A stretch of DNA of 15,171 bases from an uncultured Actinomycetes bacterium (GCA_903873565.1 CAIQOY010000038.1:1-15171); one strand, 5' to 3'. Positions 1 through 7,541 are shown, counted from the first letter of the stretch. The notes: a model not told the origin generated them from the letters alone. Numbers and translations are program-made.

Positions 1-182
1 ACGCCGTGCGCCACGATCACCTCGTCGCCGTCCTGCGCGCCGGTGTCGAAGCCGAGGGCGTACTGGAAGCCGGAGCAGCCGCCGCCCTGCACGGCCACGC
101 GCAGCGCGGTCAGCTCGGGGTCGTCCTCGGCGGCGAGGAACTCGCGGACCTTGTCGGCGGCCTTCTCGGTGATGGTGATCAT
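1..182 (-). CDS. IscA/ErpA/HesB-family iron-sulfur cluster assembly protein (partial, C-terminus off the window)
   Basis: Reading the minus strand gives MITITEKAADKVREFLAAED followed by a typical A-type Fe-S carrier core. The visible 60 residues include GGGCSGFQY around residue 36, the first of the three conserved cysteines of the IscA/ErpA/SufA family. The C-terminal CxC pair lies beyond the left edge. Family members bind an Fe-S cluster or iron and pass clusters to apo-proteins in the cytoplasm. I chose the ATG at 182-180 because GGGA (193-190) sits 7 nt upstream; an in-frame ATG at 188-186 would add two residues but has no usable ribosome site. The gene is divergent from the nuo operon, whose products need about nine Fe-S clusters, so shared regulation is plausible. 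Family call is firm; I cannot separate IscA from ErpA or SufA on this fragment. Confidence 0.88.
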   Translation of the reverse strand, partial: MITITEKAADKVREFLAAEDDPELTALRVAVQGGGCSGFQYALGFDTGAQDGDEVIVAHG

Positions 183-220
183 CTGCATATCCCGGTTCGC
201 GCGGCGGGTGCGGTCGGTTT

Positions 221-233
221 TCGCCGGCCCACG
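221..233 (+). repeat. 13-bp direct repeat, copy 1 (TCGCCGGCCCACG)
   Basis: Identical to 367-379. Each copy is followed a few bases later by TTGTG or TTTGTG. It lies in the divergent region, 40 bp upstream of the IscA-like start. Possible regulator site; chance similarity in GC-rich DNA cannot be excluded. Confidence 0.4.
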
Positions 234-366
234 CATTGTGCCTGCACTCCCGCCAACGCGCCATCGGCCCCGTGCATTCCCGTCAGGGCCGCTTGTGACA
301 CCGGCCGAGGGGGCCTCGCGACCCGGAGAGCGGCGTAGCGGCGCGCCCTTGCGGCATTCGGCACGA

Positions 367-379
367 TCGCCGGCCCACG
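367..379 (+). repeat. 13-bp direct repeat, copy 2 (TCGCCGGCCCACG)
   Basis: Identical to 221-233 and ends 4 bp before the putative -35 of the nuo promoter. That position would suit an activator or repressor site. No known operator consensus was recognised. Confidence 0.4.
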
Positions 380-383
380 GGGT

Positions 384-413
384 TTGTGGCAGCAGCGGCG
401 CCCCTGCTACGGT
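384..413 (+). promoter_or_regulatory. Candidate sigma-70-type promoter for the nuo operon
   Basis: A possible -35 TTGTGG (384-389) is followed after 18 bp by TACGGT (408-413), preceded by TG at 405-406 (extended -10, TGCTACGGT). Transcription would start near 420 and leave a leader of about 45 nt before the nuoA GTG at 466. This is the best match in the intergenic region by eye, but the -35 is poor and no experimental start is known. Confidence 0.4.
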
Positions 414-457
414 TGCGAGGCCGGTGGCATGGGGCGCCGGCCGTGACCGCGACCGCC

Positions 458-462
458 GGAGA
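458..462 (+). promoter_or_regulatory. Ribosome binding site deciding the nuoA start
   Basis: GGAGA lies 3-4 nt before GTG 466. An earlier in-frame GTG at 424 has GAGG at 417-420 but would add an Arg-rich 14-residue leader unlike NuoA proteins, so 466 is preferred. Confidence 0.55.
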
Positions 463-465
463 ACC

Positions 466-837
466 GTGCTCGGAGACTGGGCCTCCTATCTCGTCTACCT
501 GCTCTTCGCGGCGGCGATCGCCGGCAGTCTCCTCGCGGGCTCGCTCGCCTGGTCGCGCTTCTTCCACCGCCGCCTGCGCCCCGGCACCAACAAGTCGCGC
601 GCCTTCGAGTCGGGCGTCTCCGACGGCACCTTCCAGCCGTCGAACTTCTCGATCAACTACTACCTGACGGCGATGCTCTTCATCGTCTTCGACATCGAGA
701 TCGTCTTCCTGTACCCGATCGCCGTGAACCTCGACATGCTCGGCGTGTTCGGGCTGATCGAGCTCGCGCTGTTCGTGCTGATCCTGGCCATCGGCTACGT
801 CTACATCTGGCGGAAGGGGGCCCTCGAGTGGCACTGA
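466..837 (+). CDS. nuoA: NADH-quinone oxidoreductase subunit A
   Basis: Small membrane subunit of complex I, next to NuoH, NuoJ and the quinone-site loop. The protein has 123 residues, usual for the family, with three predicted membrane helices (about 8-30, 63-87 and 92-115). The signature FDIEIVFLYP (75-84) carries Asp76 and Glu78, equivalent to the conserved acidic pair of NuoA/ND3, and the loop ESG (48-50) corresponds to the ND3 loop that moves in active/deactive transitions of the mitochondrial enzyme; the mitochondrial Cys is Ser here. The loop is less basic than usual, with Asn64 where Lys or Arg is common. The GTG start is supported by GGAGA at 458-462; a GTG at 424 is the alternative. 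It is the first gene of the operon and overlaps nuoB by 10 bp. Confidence 0.96.
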   Translation: MLGDWASYLVYLLFAAAIAGSLLAGSLAWSRFFHRRLRPGTNKSRAFESGVSDGTFQPSNFSINYYLTAMLFIVFDIEIVFLYPIAVNLDMLGVFGLIELALFVLILAIGYVYIWRKGALEWH

Positions 838-1433
838 GGCCCGACGAGCCCCACGAGCGCCCCGTCGCCGCGCCGCCCTCCGTGGCGCCGCCGCCCGGCG
901 CCGTCGTGATCCCGCCCGCGCAGGTGCGCCGCTCCCTGCGCTCGACCGACCTCGACGGCGTGGTCATGACGACCACCGTCGAGAAGGTCTTCAAGATGGC
1001 GACCGCCAACTCGATGTGGCCGTTCGGCTTCGGCCTCGCCTGCTGCGCGATGGAGATGATCGCGATGATCTCCAGCGCCCGCTACGACGTCGCCCGCTTC
1101 GGCTCCGAGGTCGTGCGCGCCACGCCGCGCCAGTCCGACCTGATGATCGTGTCGGGCCGCGTCGCCCACAAGATGGCCGAGCCGATCCGCCAGCTCTACG
1201 AGCAGATGCTCGAGCCCAAGTACGTGATGGCGATGGGCGCCTGCTCGTCGACCGGCGGCATGTTCTCGAACTACTCGGTGCTCCAGGGCGTCGACAAGAT
1301 CGTGCCCGTCGACGTCTACGTGCCCGGCTGCCCGCCCCGCCCCGAGGCCGTGATGGAGGGCCTGATGGTGCTGCAGCAGCGCATCAAGTCCGGCATCCCG
1401 TCCGCCTCCCTGCAGCAGGAGACGCAGTCGTGA
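828..1433 (+). CDS. nuoB: NADH-quinone oxidoreductase subunit B (N2 cluster subunit)
   Basis: Connecting-arm subunit that binds the terminal [4Fe-4S] cluster N2 and passes electrons to quinone at the NuoB/NuoD interface. The 201-residue protein has the four N2 ligands: adjacent Cys72-Cys73 (in LACCAMEM), Cys139 (MGACSSTGG) and Cys168 (PGCPPRPEA). Residues 1-40 form a Pro/Ala-rich N-terminal extension compared with typical NuoB (about 160-185 aa). The GTG start lies inside the end of nuoA and is preceded by a strong purine run GGAAGGGGG (812-820, 7 nt away). An internal ATG at 966 (residue 47) would give a protein closer to the core length, but I see no better site there. It overlaps nuoC by GTGA (4 bp). 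Confidence 0.96.
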   Translation: MALRPDEPHERPVAAPPSVAPPPGAVVIPPAQVRRSLRSTDLDGVVMTTTVEKVFKMATANSMWPFGFGLACCAMEMIAMISSARYDVARFGSEVVRATPRQSDLMIVSGRVAHKMAEPIRQLYEQMLEPKYVMAMGACSSTGGMFSNYSVLQGVDKIVPVDVYVPGCPPRPEAVMEGLMVLQQRIKSGIPSASLQQETQS

Positions 1434-2062
1434 CCGACGCGATCCTGCAGGCCAACTCGCCGACCTGGGGCGCGCCCGACCACGGCGCGGCCGACCGCCT
1501 CGAGGCCGCTCTCGGCCGGGGCGTCGTCGAGCGCCGCGTCGAGCACCGCGGCGAGCTCACGCTCGACGTGCCCGTCGCGCGCCTGCCCGAGGTCTGCCGC
1601 CACCTGCGCGACGAGGAGGGCTACGACCTGCTCTCGTCGGTGACCGGCGTCGACTACCTCGGCTACGAGGGCGAGGTCGCCGGCTACTGGGGCGGCGGCG
1701 CCGACGGGCGCGACCTCAACCGCTCCGCGTCGGCCGGCAAGCGCGCCGTGCCCGAGGCGCCCGGCCCGAAGCGCTTCGGCGTCTCCGTCACGCTGGCCAA
1801 GGTGCTGACCGTGGCCGACGGCGACCACCGCCGCCTGCGCGTCCGGGTCTGGGTCGACGACGGCGAGGCCGTGCCGACCCTGACGGGCGTCTACCCGTCG
1901 GCCGACTTCCACGAGCGCGAGGCCTGGGACCTGCTCGGCATCGAGTTCGCCGGGCACCCGAACCTGCGCCGCATCCTGATGCCGGAGGACTGGGGCGGCC
2001 ACCCCCAGCGCAAGGACTACCCGCTGGGCGGCGAGCCCGTCCAGTTCTCGGACGAGGTGTAG
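1430..2062 (+). CDS. nuoC: NADH-quinone oxidoreductase subunit C (30-kDa subunit)
   Basis: Hydrophilic connecting-arm subunit that packs on NuoD and carries no cofactor. The protein has 210 residues. The family signature is at 161-188 (HEREAWDLLGIEFAGHPNL then RRILMPEDW), ending with KDYPLGGEPVQF. The core is split: after VTGVDYLG (71-78) there is a roughly 37-residue Gly/charged insert (about 79-115) before the strand FGVSVTLAKV. That insert is absent from E. coli and Thermus-type NuoC. The GTG start overlaps the nuoB stop (GTGA) and has GGAG at 1418-1421, 8 nt upstream. It is a separate gene from nuoD, unlike the fused nuoCD of enterobacteria. Confidence 0.95.
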   Translation: MTDAILQANSPTWGAPDHGAADRLEAALGRGVVERRVEHRGELTLDVPVARLPEVCRHLRDEEGYDLLSSVTGVDYLGYEGEVAGYWGGGADGRDLNRSASAGKRAVPEAPGPKRFGVSVTLAKVLTVADGDHRRLRVRVWVDDGEAVPTLTGVYPSADFHEREAWDLLGIEFAGHPNLRRILMPEDWGGHPQRKDYPLGGEPVQFSDEV

Positions 2063-2064
2063 GG

Positions 2065-3318
2065 ATGGCGGCGACCGAGGCACCCAAGACCTGGCCGACG
2101 CTCGAGGTGCTGCGCCCCGTGCCCAGCGAGCTGCACCCGGCGACGGACAACCCGGACCTGCTCGAGATCAACCTCGGCCCGAACCACCCGTCGACGCACG
2201 GCGTGCTGCGCCTCGTGACGACGCTCGACGGCGAGATCGTCGTCGGCCTCAAGTGCGAGATCGGCTACGTCCACACCGGCATCGAGAAGAACATCGAGCA
2301 GAAGACGTACTGGAAGGCGATCCCGTACGTGCCGCGGATGGACTACCTGTCCTTCTTCAGCGGCGAGACCGCGTTCTGCATGGCCGTCGAGAAGGCCCTC
2401 GAGCTTGAGGTGCCGCGCCGCGCCGAGTGGATCCGCGTCCTCTTCCAGGAGCTCGCGCGGCTGCACTCGCACCTGATCTTCCTCGGCACCGGGTCCGTCG
2501 ACCTCGGCGGCATCGCGCTGCTCTTCTACTGCTTCCGCGCCCGCGACGAGGTGCTCGACCTGTTCGAGATGGCCACGGGCCAGCGCATGCACCCGCGCTA
2601 CTGCCAGGTCGGCGGTGTCGCCGAGGACCTGCCGAAGGGCTTCGAGCCGAAGTGCCGCGAGATGATCGCGTTCATGCGCGATCAGGTCGACCAGTACGAC
2701 GAGCTGATCGCGGCCAACCCGATCTGGAGCCAGCGCACCAAGGGCATCGGCGTCCTGCCGCCCGACTTCGCGCTGCAGATGGGCATGACCGGGCCGAACC
2801 TGCGCGCCTCGGGCGTGCCCTACGACCTGCGCACCGCCAACGGCGGCTACGGCGCCTACCGGGAGATCGGCTACACGCCGGTGACCGAGCAGGCCGGCGA
2901 CACCCACGCGCGCTTCCGCGTCCGCATCGAGGAGATGCGCGCCTCGCTCGACGTGATCGAGAAGGTCCTCGACGGCATCCCCGCCGGCCCCGTGATCGCC
3001 GACGACCGCAAGGTCGTGCTGCCGCCGCGCCACGAGCTGCACACCTCGATGGAGTCCCTGATCCACCACTTCAAGCTGGTCACCGAGGGCTTCACCGTCC
3101 CGGCCGGCGAGGTCTACGCGCCGATCGAGTCGGCCCGCGGCGAGTTCGGCTTCCACATGGTCTCCGACGGCGGCCCGAAGCCCTGGCGCGTGCGGCTGCG
3201 CAGCCCGTCCCTGGTGCTCCTGCAGTCGCTCGCGGCGCTCGCCCAGGGCGCCTACCTGGCCGACCTGATCGCGATCCTCGCCTCCATCGACCCCGTCCTG
3301 GGGGACGTCGACCGCTGA
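2065..3318 (+). CDS. nuoD: NADH-quinone oxidoreductase subunit D (49-kDa subunit, quinone site)
   Basis: Connecting-arm subunit that forms the quinone-reduction cavity with NuoB and NuoH; evolutionarily related to the large subunit of [NiFe] hydrogenases. At 417 residues it has normal length. GPNHPSTHGVLRL (39-51) carries His41 and His45 of the quinone-site loop; YVPRMDYLSF (88-97) carries conserved tyrosines of the same cavity; HSHLIFLGT (135-143) and the C-terminal IDPVLGDVDR (408-417) are also canonical. Residues 253-284 depart from the usual pattern: the common DLRKxxPYxxY becomes DLRTANGGYGAY and the GDxYDRY box becomes GDTHARF. ATG is preceded by GAGG (2054-2057, 7 nt). The gap from nuoC is 2 bp; the stop overlaps the nuoE ATG (TGATG). 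Confidence 0.97.
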   Translation: MAATEAPKTWPTLEVLRPVPSELHPATDNPDLLEINLGPNHPSTHGVLRLVTTLDGEIVVGLKCEIGYVHTGIEKNIEQKTYWKAIPYVPRMDYLSFFSGETAFCMAVEKALELEVPRRAEWIRVLFQELARLHSHLIFLGTGSVDLGGIALLFYCFRARDEVLDLFEMATGQRMHPRYCQVGGVAEDLPKGFEPKCREMIAFMRDQVDQYDELIAANPIWSQRTKGIGVLPPDFALQMGMTGPNLRASGVPYDLRTANGGYGAYREIGYTPVTEQAGDTHARFRVRIEEMRASLDVIEKVLDGIPAGPVIADDRKVVLPPRHELHTSMESLIHHFKLVTEGFTVPAGEVYAPIESARGEFGFHMVSDGGPKPWRVRLRSPSLVLLQSLAALAQGAYLADLIAILASIDPVLGDVDR

Positions 3319-3803
3319 TGGCCGACCTCTACGACCAGATCCAGGCGGAGATCGCCAAGTACCCGGATCGCCGCGGCGCGATCCTGCCCGCCCTGCGCCA
3401 CGCGCAGGAGCACTACGGCTGGCTGTCGCCCGAGGCGATCGAGGCCGTCGCGGAGGCGCTCGACCTGTCGCCCGCGCGCTGCGTGGCCGTCGCCTCGTTC
3501 TACGACATGTTCTTCCTGCAGCCCGTCGGCGAGCACGTCGTCGAGGTCTGCACCAACCTGTCCTGCGCGCTGGTCGGCTCCGACCAGGTCCTGCGCCGCT
3601 TCGAGGACGAGCTCGGCGTGCGCGCCCCCGGCACCTCCGAGGACGGGCGGATCACCCTCCGCCGCGTCGAGTGCCTCGGCGGCTGCGGCTGGGGCCCGGT
3701 CGTGTCCGTCGACGAGGAGTACCAGGAGCACTTCAAGCCCGAGGACGTCGCCCCGCTCTGCGAGCGGCTGCGCGCCTCCCGACCAACCGAGAGCCATGCC
3801 TGA
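3318..3803 (+). CDS. nuoE: NADH-quinone oxidoreductase subunit E (24-kDa, N1a cluster)
   Basis: Thioredoxin-like [2Fe-2S] subunit of the NADH-dehydrogenase module, partner of NuoF. The 161-residue protein has the N1a ligands Cys78 and Cys83 (CTNLSC) and Cys119 and Cys123 (CLGGC), the standard Cx4C...Cx3C arrangement. The N-terminal helical part (10-65) contains AILPALRHAQEHYGWLS and ends at VASFYDMF, both family hallmarks. Start ATG 3318 shares one base with the nuoD stop; the only purine tract upstream, GGGGGA at 3300-3305, is 12 nt away, so translation probably depends on reinitiation after nuoD. It overlaps nuoF by 8 bp. Confidence 0.97.
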   Translation: MADLYDQIQAEIAKYPDRRGAILPALRHAQEHYGWLSPEAIEAVAEALDLSPARCVAVASFYDMFFLQPVGEHVVEVCTNLSCALVGSDQVLRRFEDELGVRAPGTSEDGRITLRRVECLGGCGWGPVVSVDEEYQEHFKPEDVAPLCERLRASRPTESHA

Positions 3804-5145
3804 GGGACCCACCTTCGCGCCCCCGACCGACCAGTCCATCCTGCTGCCCTTCGCCGGCACGCGCCGCGAGATCGCGGAGTACGAGGCGCACGGCGGCTAC
3901 CAGTCGCTGCGCAAGGCCGTCGGCATGACGGGCGAGCAGCTCGTCGAGGAGATGATCGCCTCGAACCTGCGCGGCCGCGGCGGCGCCGGCTTCCCGGCCG
4001 GCCGCAAGGCCTCGTTCCTCGCGCCGGGCGGCGAGCGCTACCTGGTGATCAACGCCGACGAGTCCGAGCCGGGCACGTTCAAGGACCGCGAGATCATCCT
4101 GCGCAACCCGCACATGCTGATCGAGGGCATCCTCATCTACCTGTGGATGATCCGGGGCACCGCCGCCTACATCTACATCCGCGGCGAGTACCACAAGGAG
4201 GCCGCGATCCTCGAGGGCGCGATCGCGCAGGCGCGCGAGCAGGGCTACGTCGGGTCGCCGCTGATGGGCACCGACTACGTGCCCGAGGTCTACGTGCACC
4301 GCGGGGCGGGCGCCTACATCTGCGGCGAGGAGACGGCGCTGCTCTCGTCGCTCAACGGCGACCGCGGCCAGCCGACGGCGAAGCCGCCGTTCCCCGCCGT
4401 GTCGGGCGCCTTCAAGAAGCCGACGCTGCTCAACAACGTCGAGACCGTGGCCACCGTGCCCGTGATCCTCGGGATGGGCGGCGCCGCCTACGCGGGCATC
4501 GGCACCGAGCAGTCGACGGGCACCAAGATGTTCTCGCTGTCGGGCCACGTCCGCCATCCGGGCAACTACGAGATGCCGCTGTCGGCCACCTACCGAGACC
4601 TGATCGAGGGCCAGGGCGGGGGGCTGCCGGAGGGCCGCACCCTGAAGGCGTTCGTGCCGGGCGGCTCGTCGATGCCGATCCTGATGCCGAACCAGCTCGA
4701 CACCGGCCTCTCCTTCGAGGCCGTCGTGGCCGCCGGCTCGATGGCCGGCTCGGGCGCCGTGATCGTCGTCGACGACCGCACCTGCATGGTGCGCTTCGCG
4801 CTGCGCACCGCCGAGTTCTACATGCACGAGTCGTGCGGCAAGTGCACGCCGTGCCGCGAGGGCACCCGCTGGATCACGGAGCTCCTGCGCAAGCAGGAGG
4901 CCGGGCTCGGCTCGAGCGAGGAGATCGACCTCCTGCTCGACATCTGCGACCGGGTCGAGGGCAACTGCCTGTGCGTGCTCGGCGACGCCTGCGCGATGCC
5001 CGTGCGCAGCCACATCCGCAACTTCCGCGACGAGTTCGAGGAGCACGCCCGCCTCGGCCGCTGCCCCTGCCCCGACGACGCGCCGATGAGCGAGCTCTAC
5101 CCGCCGCTCCTGCGCGCGCCCCTGCCGATGGTGGCCGCCACGTGA
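3796..5145 (+). CDS. nuoF: NADH-quinone oxidoreductase subunit F (51-kDa, NADH/FMN/N3 subunit)
   Basis: Oxidises NADH through FMN and passes electrons to cluster N3. The protein has 449 residues, normal for the family. RGRGGAGFPAGRK (59-71) is the FMN/NADH glycine loop; NADESEPGTFKDRE (86-99) and GAGAYICGEETAL (170-182) are the two other nucleotide-site signatures. N3 ligands are Cys347, Cys350, Cys353 (ESCGKCTPC) and Cys393 (CVLGDAC region). Extra cysteines surround the last ligand and the tail: Cys391, Cys399, Cys423 and Cys425. ATG 3796 lies inside the nuoE end; the ribosome site is weak (GAGAG, 3789-3793). The stop overlaps the nuoG GTG by 4 bp. Confidence 0.97.
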   Translation: MPEGPTFAPPTDQSILLPFAGTRREIAEYEAHGGYQSLRKAVGMTGEQLVEEMIASNLRGRGGAGFPAGRKASFLAPGGERYLVINADESEPGTFKDREIILRNPHMLIEGILIYLWMIRGTAAYIYIRGEYHKEAAILEGAIAQAREQGYVGSPLMGTDYVPEVYVHRGAGAYICGEETALLSSLNGDRGQPTAKPPFPAVSGAFKKPTLLNNVETVATVPVILGMGGAAYAGIGTEQSTGTKMFSLSGHVRHPGNYEMPLSATYRDLIEGQGGGLPEGRTLKAFVPGGSSMPILMPNQLDTGLSFEAVVAAGSMAGSGAVIVVDDRTCMVRFALRTAEFYMHESCGKCTPCREGTRWITELLRKQEAGLGSSEEIDLLLDICDRVEGNCLCVLGDACAMPVRSHIRNFRDEFEEHARLGRCPCPDDAPMSELYPPLLRAPLPMVAAT

Positions 5146-7541
5146 GCACGACCGAGCCGGCGGTCGAGACCGTCACCCTCACGATCGACGGGCGCGAGCT
5201 GACCGTGCCGAAGGGCACGCCGCTCGTGGTCGCCGCCGCCGAGGGCGTCGGGGTCGAGATCCCCGTCTTCTGCTACGAGCCGCGGCTCGGGCCGCCGATC
5301 GGCGCCTGCCGCATGTGCCTCGTGGAGATCGAGGGGGCCCCGAAGCTGCAGGCCGCCTGCACCCTGAGCTGCGCCGACGGCATGGTCGTGCGCACCGCCG
5401 AGGCCTCCGCGCAGGCCAAGGAGGCGCAGGACGCGGTCCTCGAGTTCATCCTGCTCAACCACCCGCTCGACTGCCCCGTCTGCGACAAGGGCGGCGAGTG
5501 CCCGCTGCAGGACCTGACGTTCCGCTACGGGCCGGGGTCGACGCGGATGACGCTGCCGAAGCGCACCTACGAGAAGCCGCTGCCGATCTCGCCCTCGATC
5601 GTGCTCGACCGCGAGCGCTGCATCCTCTGCTACCGCTGCACCCGCTTCTCGGGCGACGTCGCCGAGGACGGCGAGCTGGTGGCCCGCGAGCGCGGCGCGC
5701 AGAGCGTGATCGCCACCTTCGACGAGAAGCCCTACGGCAACGCCTTCTCGGGCAACGTCACGGAGCTGTGCCCCGTCGGCGCGCTCCTGCCGACCGCCTA
5801 CCGCTTCAAGGCCCGCCCCTGGGAGATCGTCAACGTGCCGACGGTCTGCACGGGCTGCGCGACCGGCTGCAACACGTGGTCGACCCTGCGCGAGGGCAAG
5901 GTCGAGCGGATCCTGTCCCGCAACCACCCCGACGTGGACGGCGGCTGGCTCTGCGACAAGGGCCGCTTCGCCCGCTACGAGCCGCGCGATGAGCGCATCG
6001 GCCAGCCGCTCGAGCGCGGCCCGGCCGGCCTCGCGCCCGCCGCCTGGGACGACGCCCTGCGCACCGTGGCCCAGCGCCTGCGCCACCACTCGGCGGCCGA
6101 CGGCCCCGGAGCGGTGGCGATCCTGACCGGCGGCAACCTGACCAACGAGGAGGCGCTGGCCTGGAGCCGGATCGCCGCCGACCTCAAGGCCCGCACGGCC
6201 TCCGCGCCCCTGGCCGCGCCGGCCGCGCTGGAGCTGGTCGACCCGTACGCCGCGACCCTGGCCGCGCTCGAGGGCGCCGACCTCGTCGTCGTGATCGGCG
6301 ACCAGGAGCCGGCCGACCGCGCCGGCACGATCGACCTGCGCATCCGCAAGGCGCGCCGCGACGGCGCGCACCTGGCCATCGTCGGCCCGGGCGGCACGAG
6401 CCTCGAGCCCGACGCCCGCACGTTCCTGCGCACCGTCCCCGGGGCGGGCTCGGCGGTCCTCGCCGCGCTCGTCGCCGCCGCGCTCGAGACCGGCGGCGAC
6501 CGCGTCCGCGCGGACGCCGGCGCCGCGGGCGGGGTGGAGGAGCTCGCCGGCCTGGCCGGCGCCGACGCGGCCGCCGTCCGCACCCTGGGCGACGCCCTCG
6601 CCCACGCGGAGCGCCCCGTCCTCGTCGTCACCGACGCGGTGGCCGCCGCCGAGCTCGCGCACGCGGGCTGGGCGCTCGGCCTCGACCGCGCGGCCGACGG
6701 CGGCATCCTGCCCCTGCCCGTCGGCGCCAACGAGCGCGGCGAGCGCGCCGTCGGCCTGGTCGGCGGCTGGGACGAGATCCTGCCCGCCCTCGAGGCGGGG
6801 GAGATCAGCGCGATCGCCTTCGTCGGCTGCGACCCCGTGGTCGAGGGCCCCGACGGCGAGCGCTGGCAGATGGCGCTCGCCCAGGCGCCCGTGGTCATCG
6901 CGGTGGCCGCCTTCACGAACGGCGTCACCTCGCAGGCCCAGATCGTGCTGCCGCTCGACACGGAGCACGAGCGCGACGGCAGCGTCACGAACCTCGAGGG
7001 CCGCGTCCAGCGCGTGCGCCCGTCGCTCGCCCCCGTCGGCGGCGTGCCGCTGGTCGAGTGGACGAGCCGCCTCGCCGGCTTCCTCGACGTGGCCACCGCC
7101 CCGAGCGCCGCCAAGGCCTTCGCGCTGCTGGCCGAGGGCAACCCCGCCTTCGCCGGCCTCAGCTGGGGCGGCCTCGGCGACCGCGCGCCGCTCCACCTGG
7201 CGCGCCCCGCCGCGAGCCCCGCAGCCGCCGTCGCCCCGACCGCGCCGCCCGCGGCCCCGGCCGAGGGCGCCTTCCGGCTGATCGCCCCGCGCCCCCTGTT
7301 CAGCGGCGCGGCCGTCGAGCGCACCCCGACCCTCGCGCACCAGCGCGCCCCGTGGGTGTCCCTGGCCCACGCGGACGCCGAGCGCCTCGGGATCGCCCGC
7401 GGCGACGAGGTCTCCGTGCGCCACGCGGCCGGCGAGCACACCGGCCCGGCCCGCATCTCCCGCCGCCAGCTCCCCGGCAGCGTCCGCATCAACTGGCGCG
7501 GCGCCCCCGCGGGCGCGAGCGCCACCGTGGAGGCCCGCTAG
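5142..7541 (+). CDS. nuoG: NADH-quinone oxidoreductase subunit G (75-kDa)
   Basis: Large Fe-S subunit of the peripheral arm; 799 residues. Ligand sets in order: N1b [2Fe-2S] Cys44, Cys55, Cys58, Cys73; N5 His107, Cys111, Cys114, Cys120 (HPLDCPVC...GGEC); N4 Cys160, Cys163, Cys166 (CILCYRC) and Cys210; N7 Cys236, Cys239, Cys243 (CTGCATGC) and Cys271. N7 is absent in mitochondria but present in E. coli and Thermus, so this enzyme probably has nine clusters. Residues from about 290 form the molybdopterin-oxidoreductase-like domain, which in NuoG is structural rather than catalytic. It is very Ala-rich; an Ala/Pro linker at about 689-710 precedes the C-terminal beta-barrel-like part. GTG 5142 overlaps the nuoF stop (GTGA); the ribosome site is poor. 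It is followed by the largest gap inside the operon (14 bp). Confidence 0.96.
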   Translation: MSTTEPAVETVTLTIDGRELTVPKGTPLVVAAAEGVGVEIPVFCYEPRLGPPIGACRMCLVEIEGAPKLQAACTLSCADGMVVRTAEASAQAKEAQDAVLEFILLNHPLDCPVCDKGGECPLQDLTFRYGPGSTRMTLPKRTYEKPLPISPSIVLDRERCILCYRCTRFSGDVAEDGELVARERGAQSVIATFDEKPYGNAFSGNVTELCPVGALLPTAYRFKARPWEIVNVPTVCTGCATGCNTWSTLREGKVERILSRNHPDVDGGWLCDKGRFARYEPRDERIGQPLERGPAGLAPAAWDDALRTVAQRLRHHSAADGPGAVAILTGGNLTNEEALAWSRIAADLKARTASAPLAAPAALELVDPYAATLAALEGADLVVVIGDQEPADRAGTIDLRIRKARRDGAHLAIVGPGGTSLEPDARTFLRTVPGAGSAVLAALVAAALETGGDRVRADAGAAGGVEELAGLAGADAAAVRTLGDALAHAERPVLVVTDAVAAAELAHAGWALGLDRAADGGILPLPVGANERGERAVGLVGGWDEILPALEAGEISAIAFVGCDPVVEGPDGERWQMALAQAPVVIAVAAFTNGVTSQAQIVLPLDTEHERDGSVTNLEGRVQRVRPSLAPVGGVPLVEWTSRLAGFLDVATAPSAAKAFALLAEGNPAFAGLSWGGLGDRAPLHLARPAASPAAAVAPTAPPAAPAEGAFRLIAPRPLFSGAAVERTPTLAHQRAPWVSLAHADAERLGIARGDEVSVRHAAGEHTGPARISRRQLPGSVRINWRGAPAGASATVEAR

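Larger units (their letters stand above)
183..465. other. Divergent intergenic region between the IscA-like gene and nuoA
   Basis: About 280 bp with no convincing gene. Open frames crossing it are extensions of the flanking genes in GC-rich DNA. It must hold promoters for both directions. I see a candidate rightward promoter (384-413) and a perfect 13-bp direct repeat (221-233 and 367-379). I found no convincing leftward promoter and no hairpin with a T-run. Confidence 0.6.

Noticed and set aside
43..465. N-terminal extension of nuoA or a separate small gene reading rightward across the intergenic region
   Set aside because: The upstream part is Arg/Pro/Ala-rich, lacks any NuoA similarity and overlaps the IscA-like gene antisense. 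NuoA begins naturally at GTG 466.
7501..7516. GCGCCC-CCGC-GGGCGC inverted repeat as an intrinsic terminator
   Set aside because: The stem is only 6 bp, it lies within the nuoG coding sequence, and no T-run follows. It is kept only as context for the nuoH junction.
5142..7541. nuoG as a formate dehydrogenase alpha subunit
   Set aside because: The N-terminal ligand sets could fit either, but the C-terminal half is degenerate and Ala-rich without a visible catalytic Cys/Sec motif, and the position between nuoF and nuoH is decisive.
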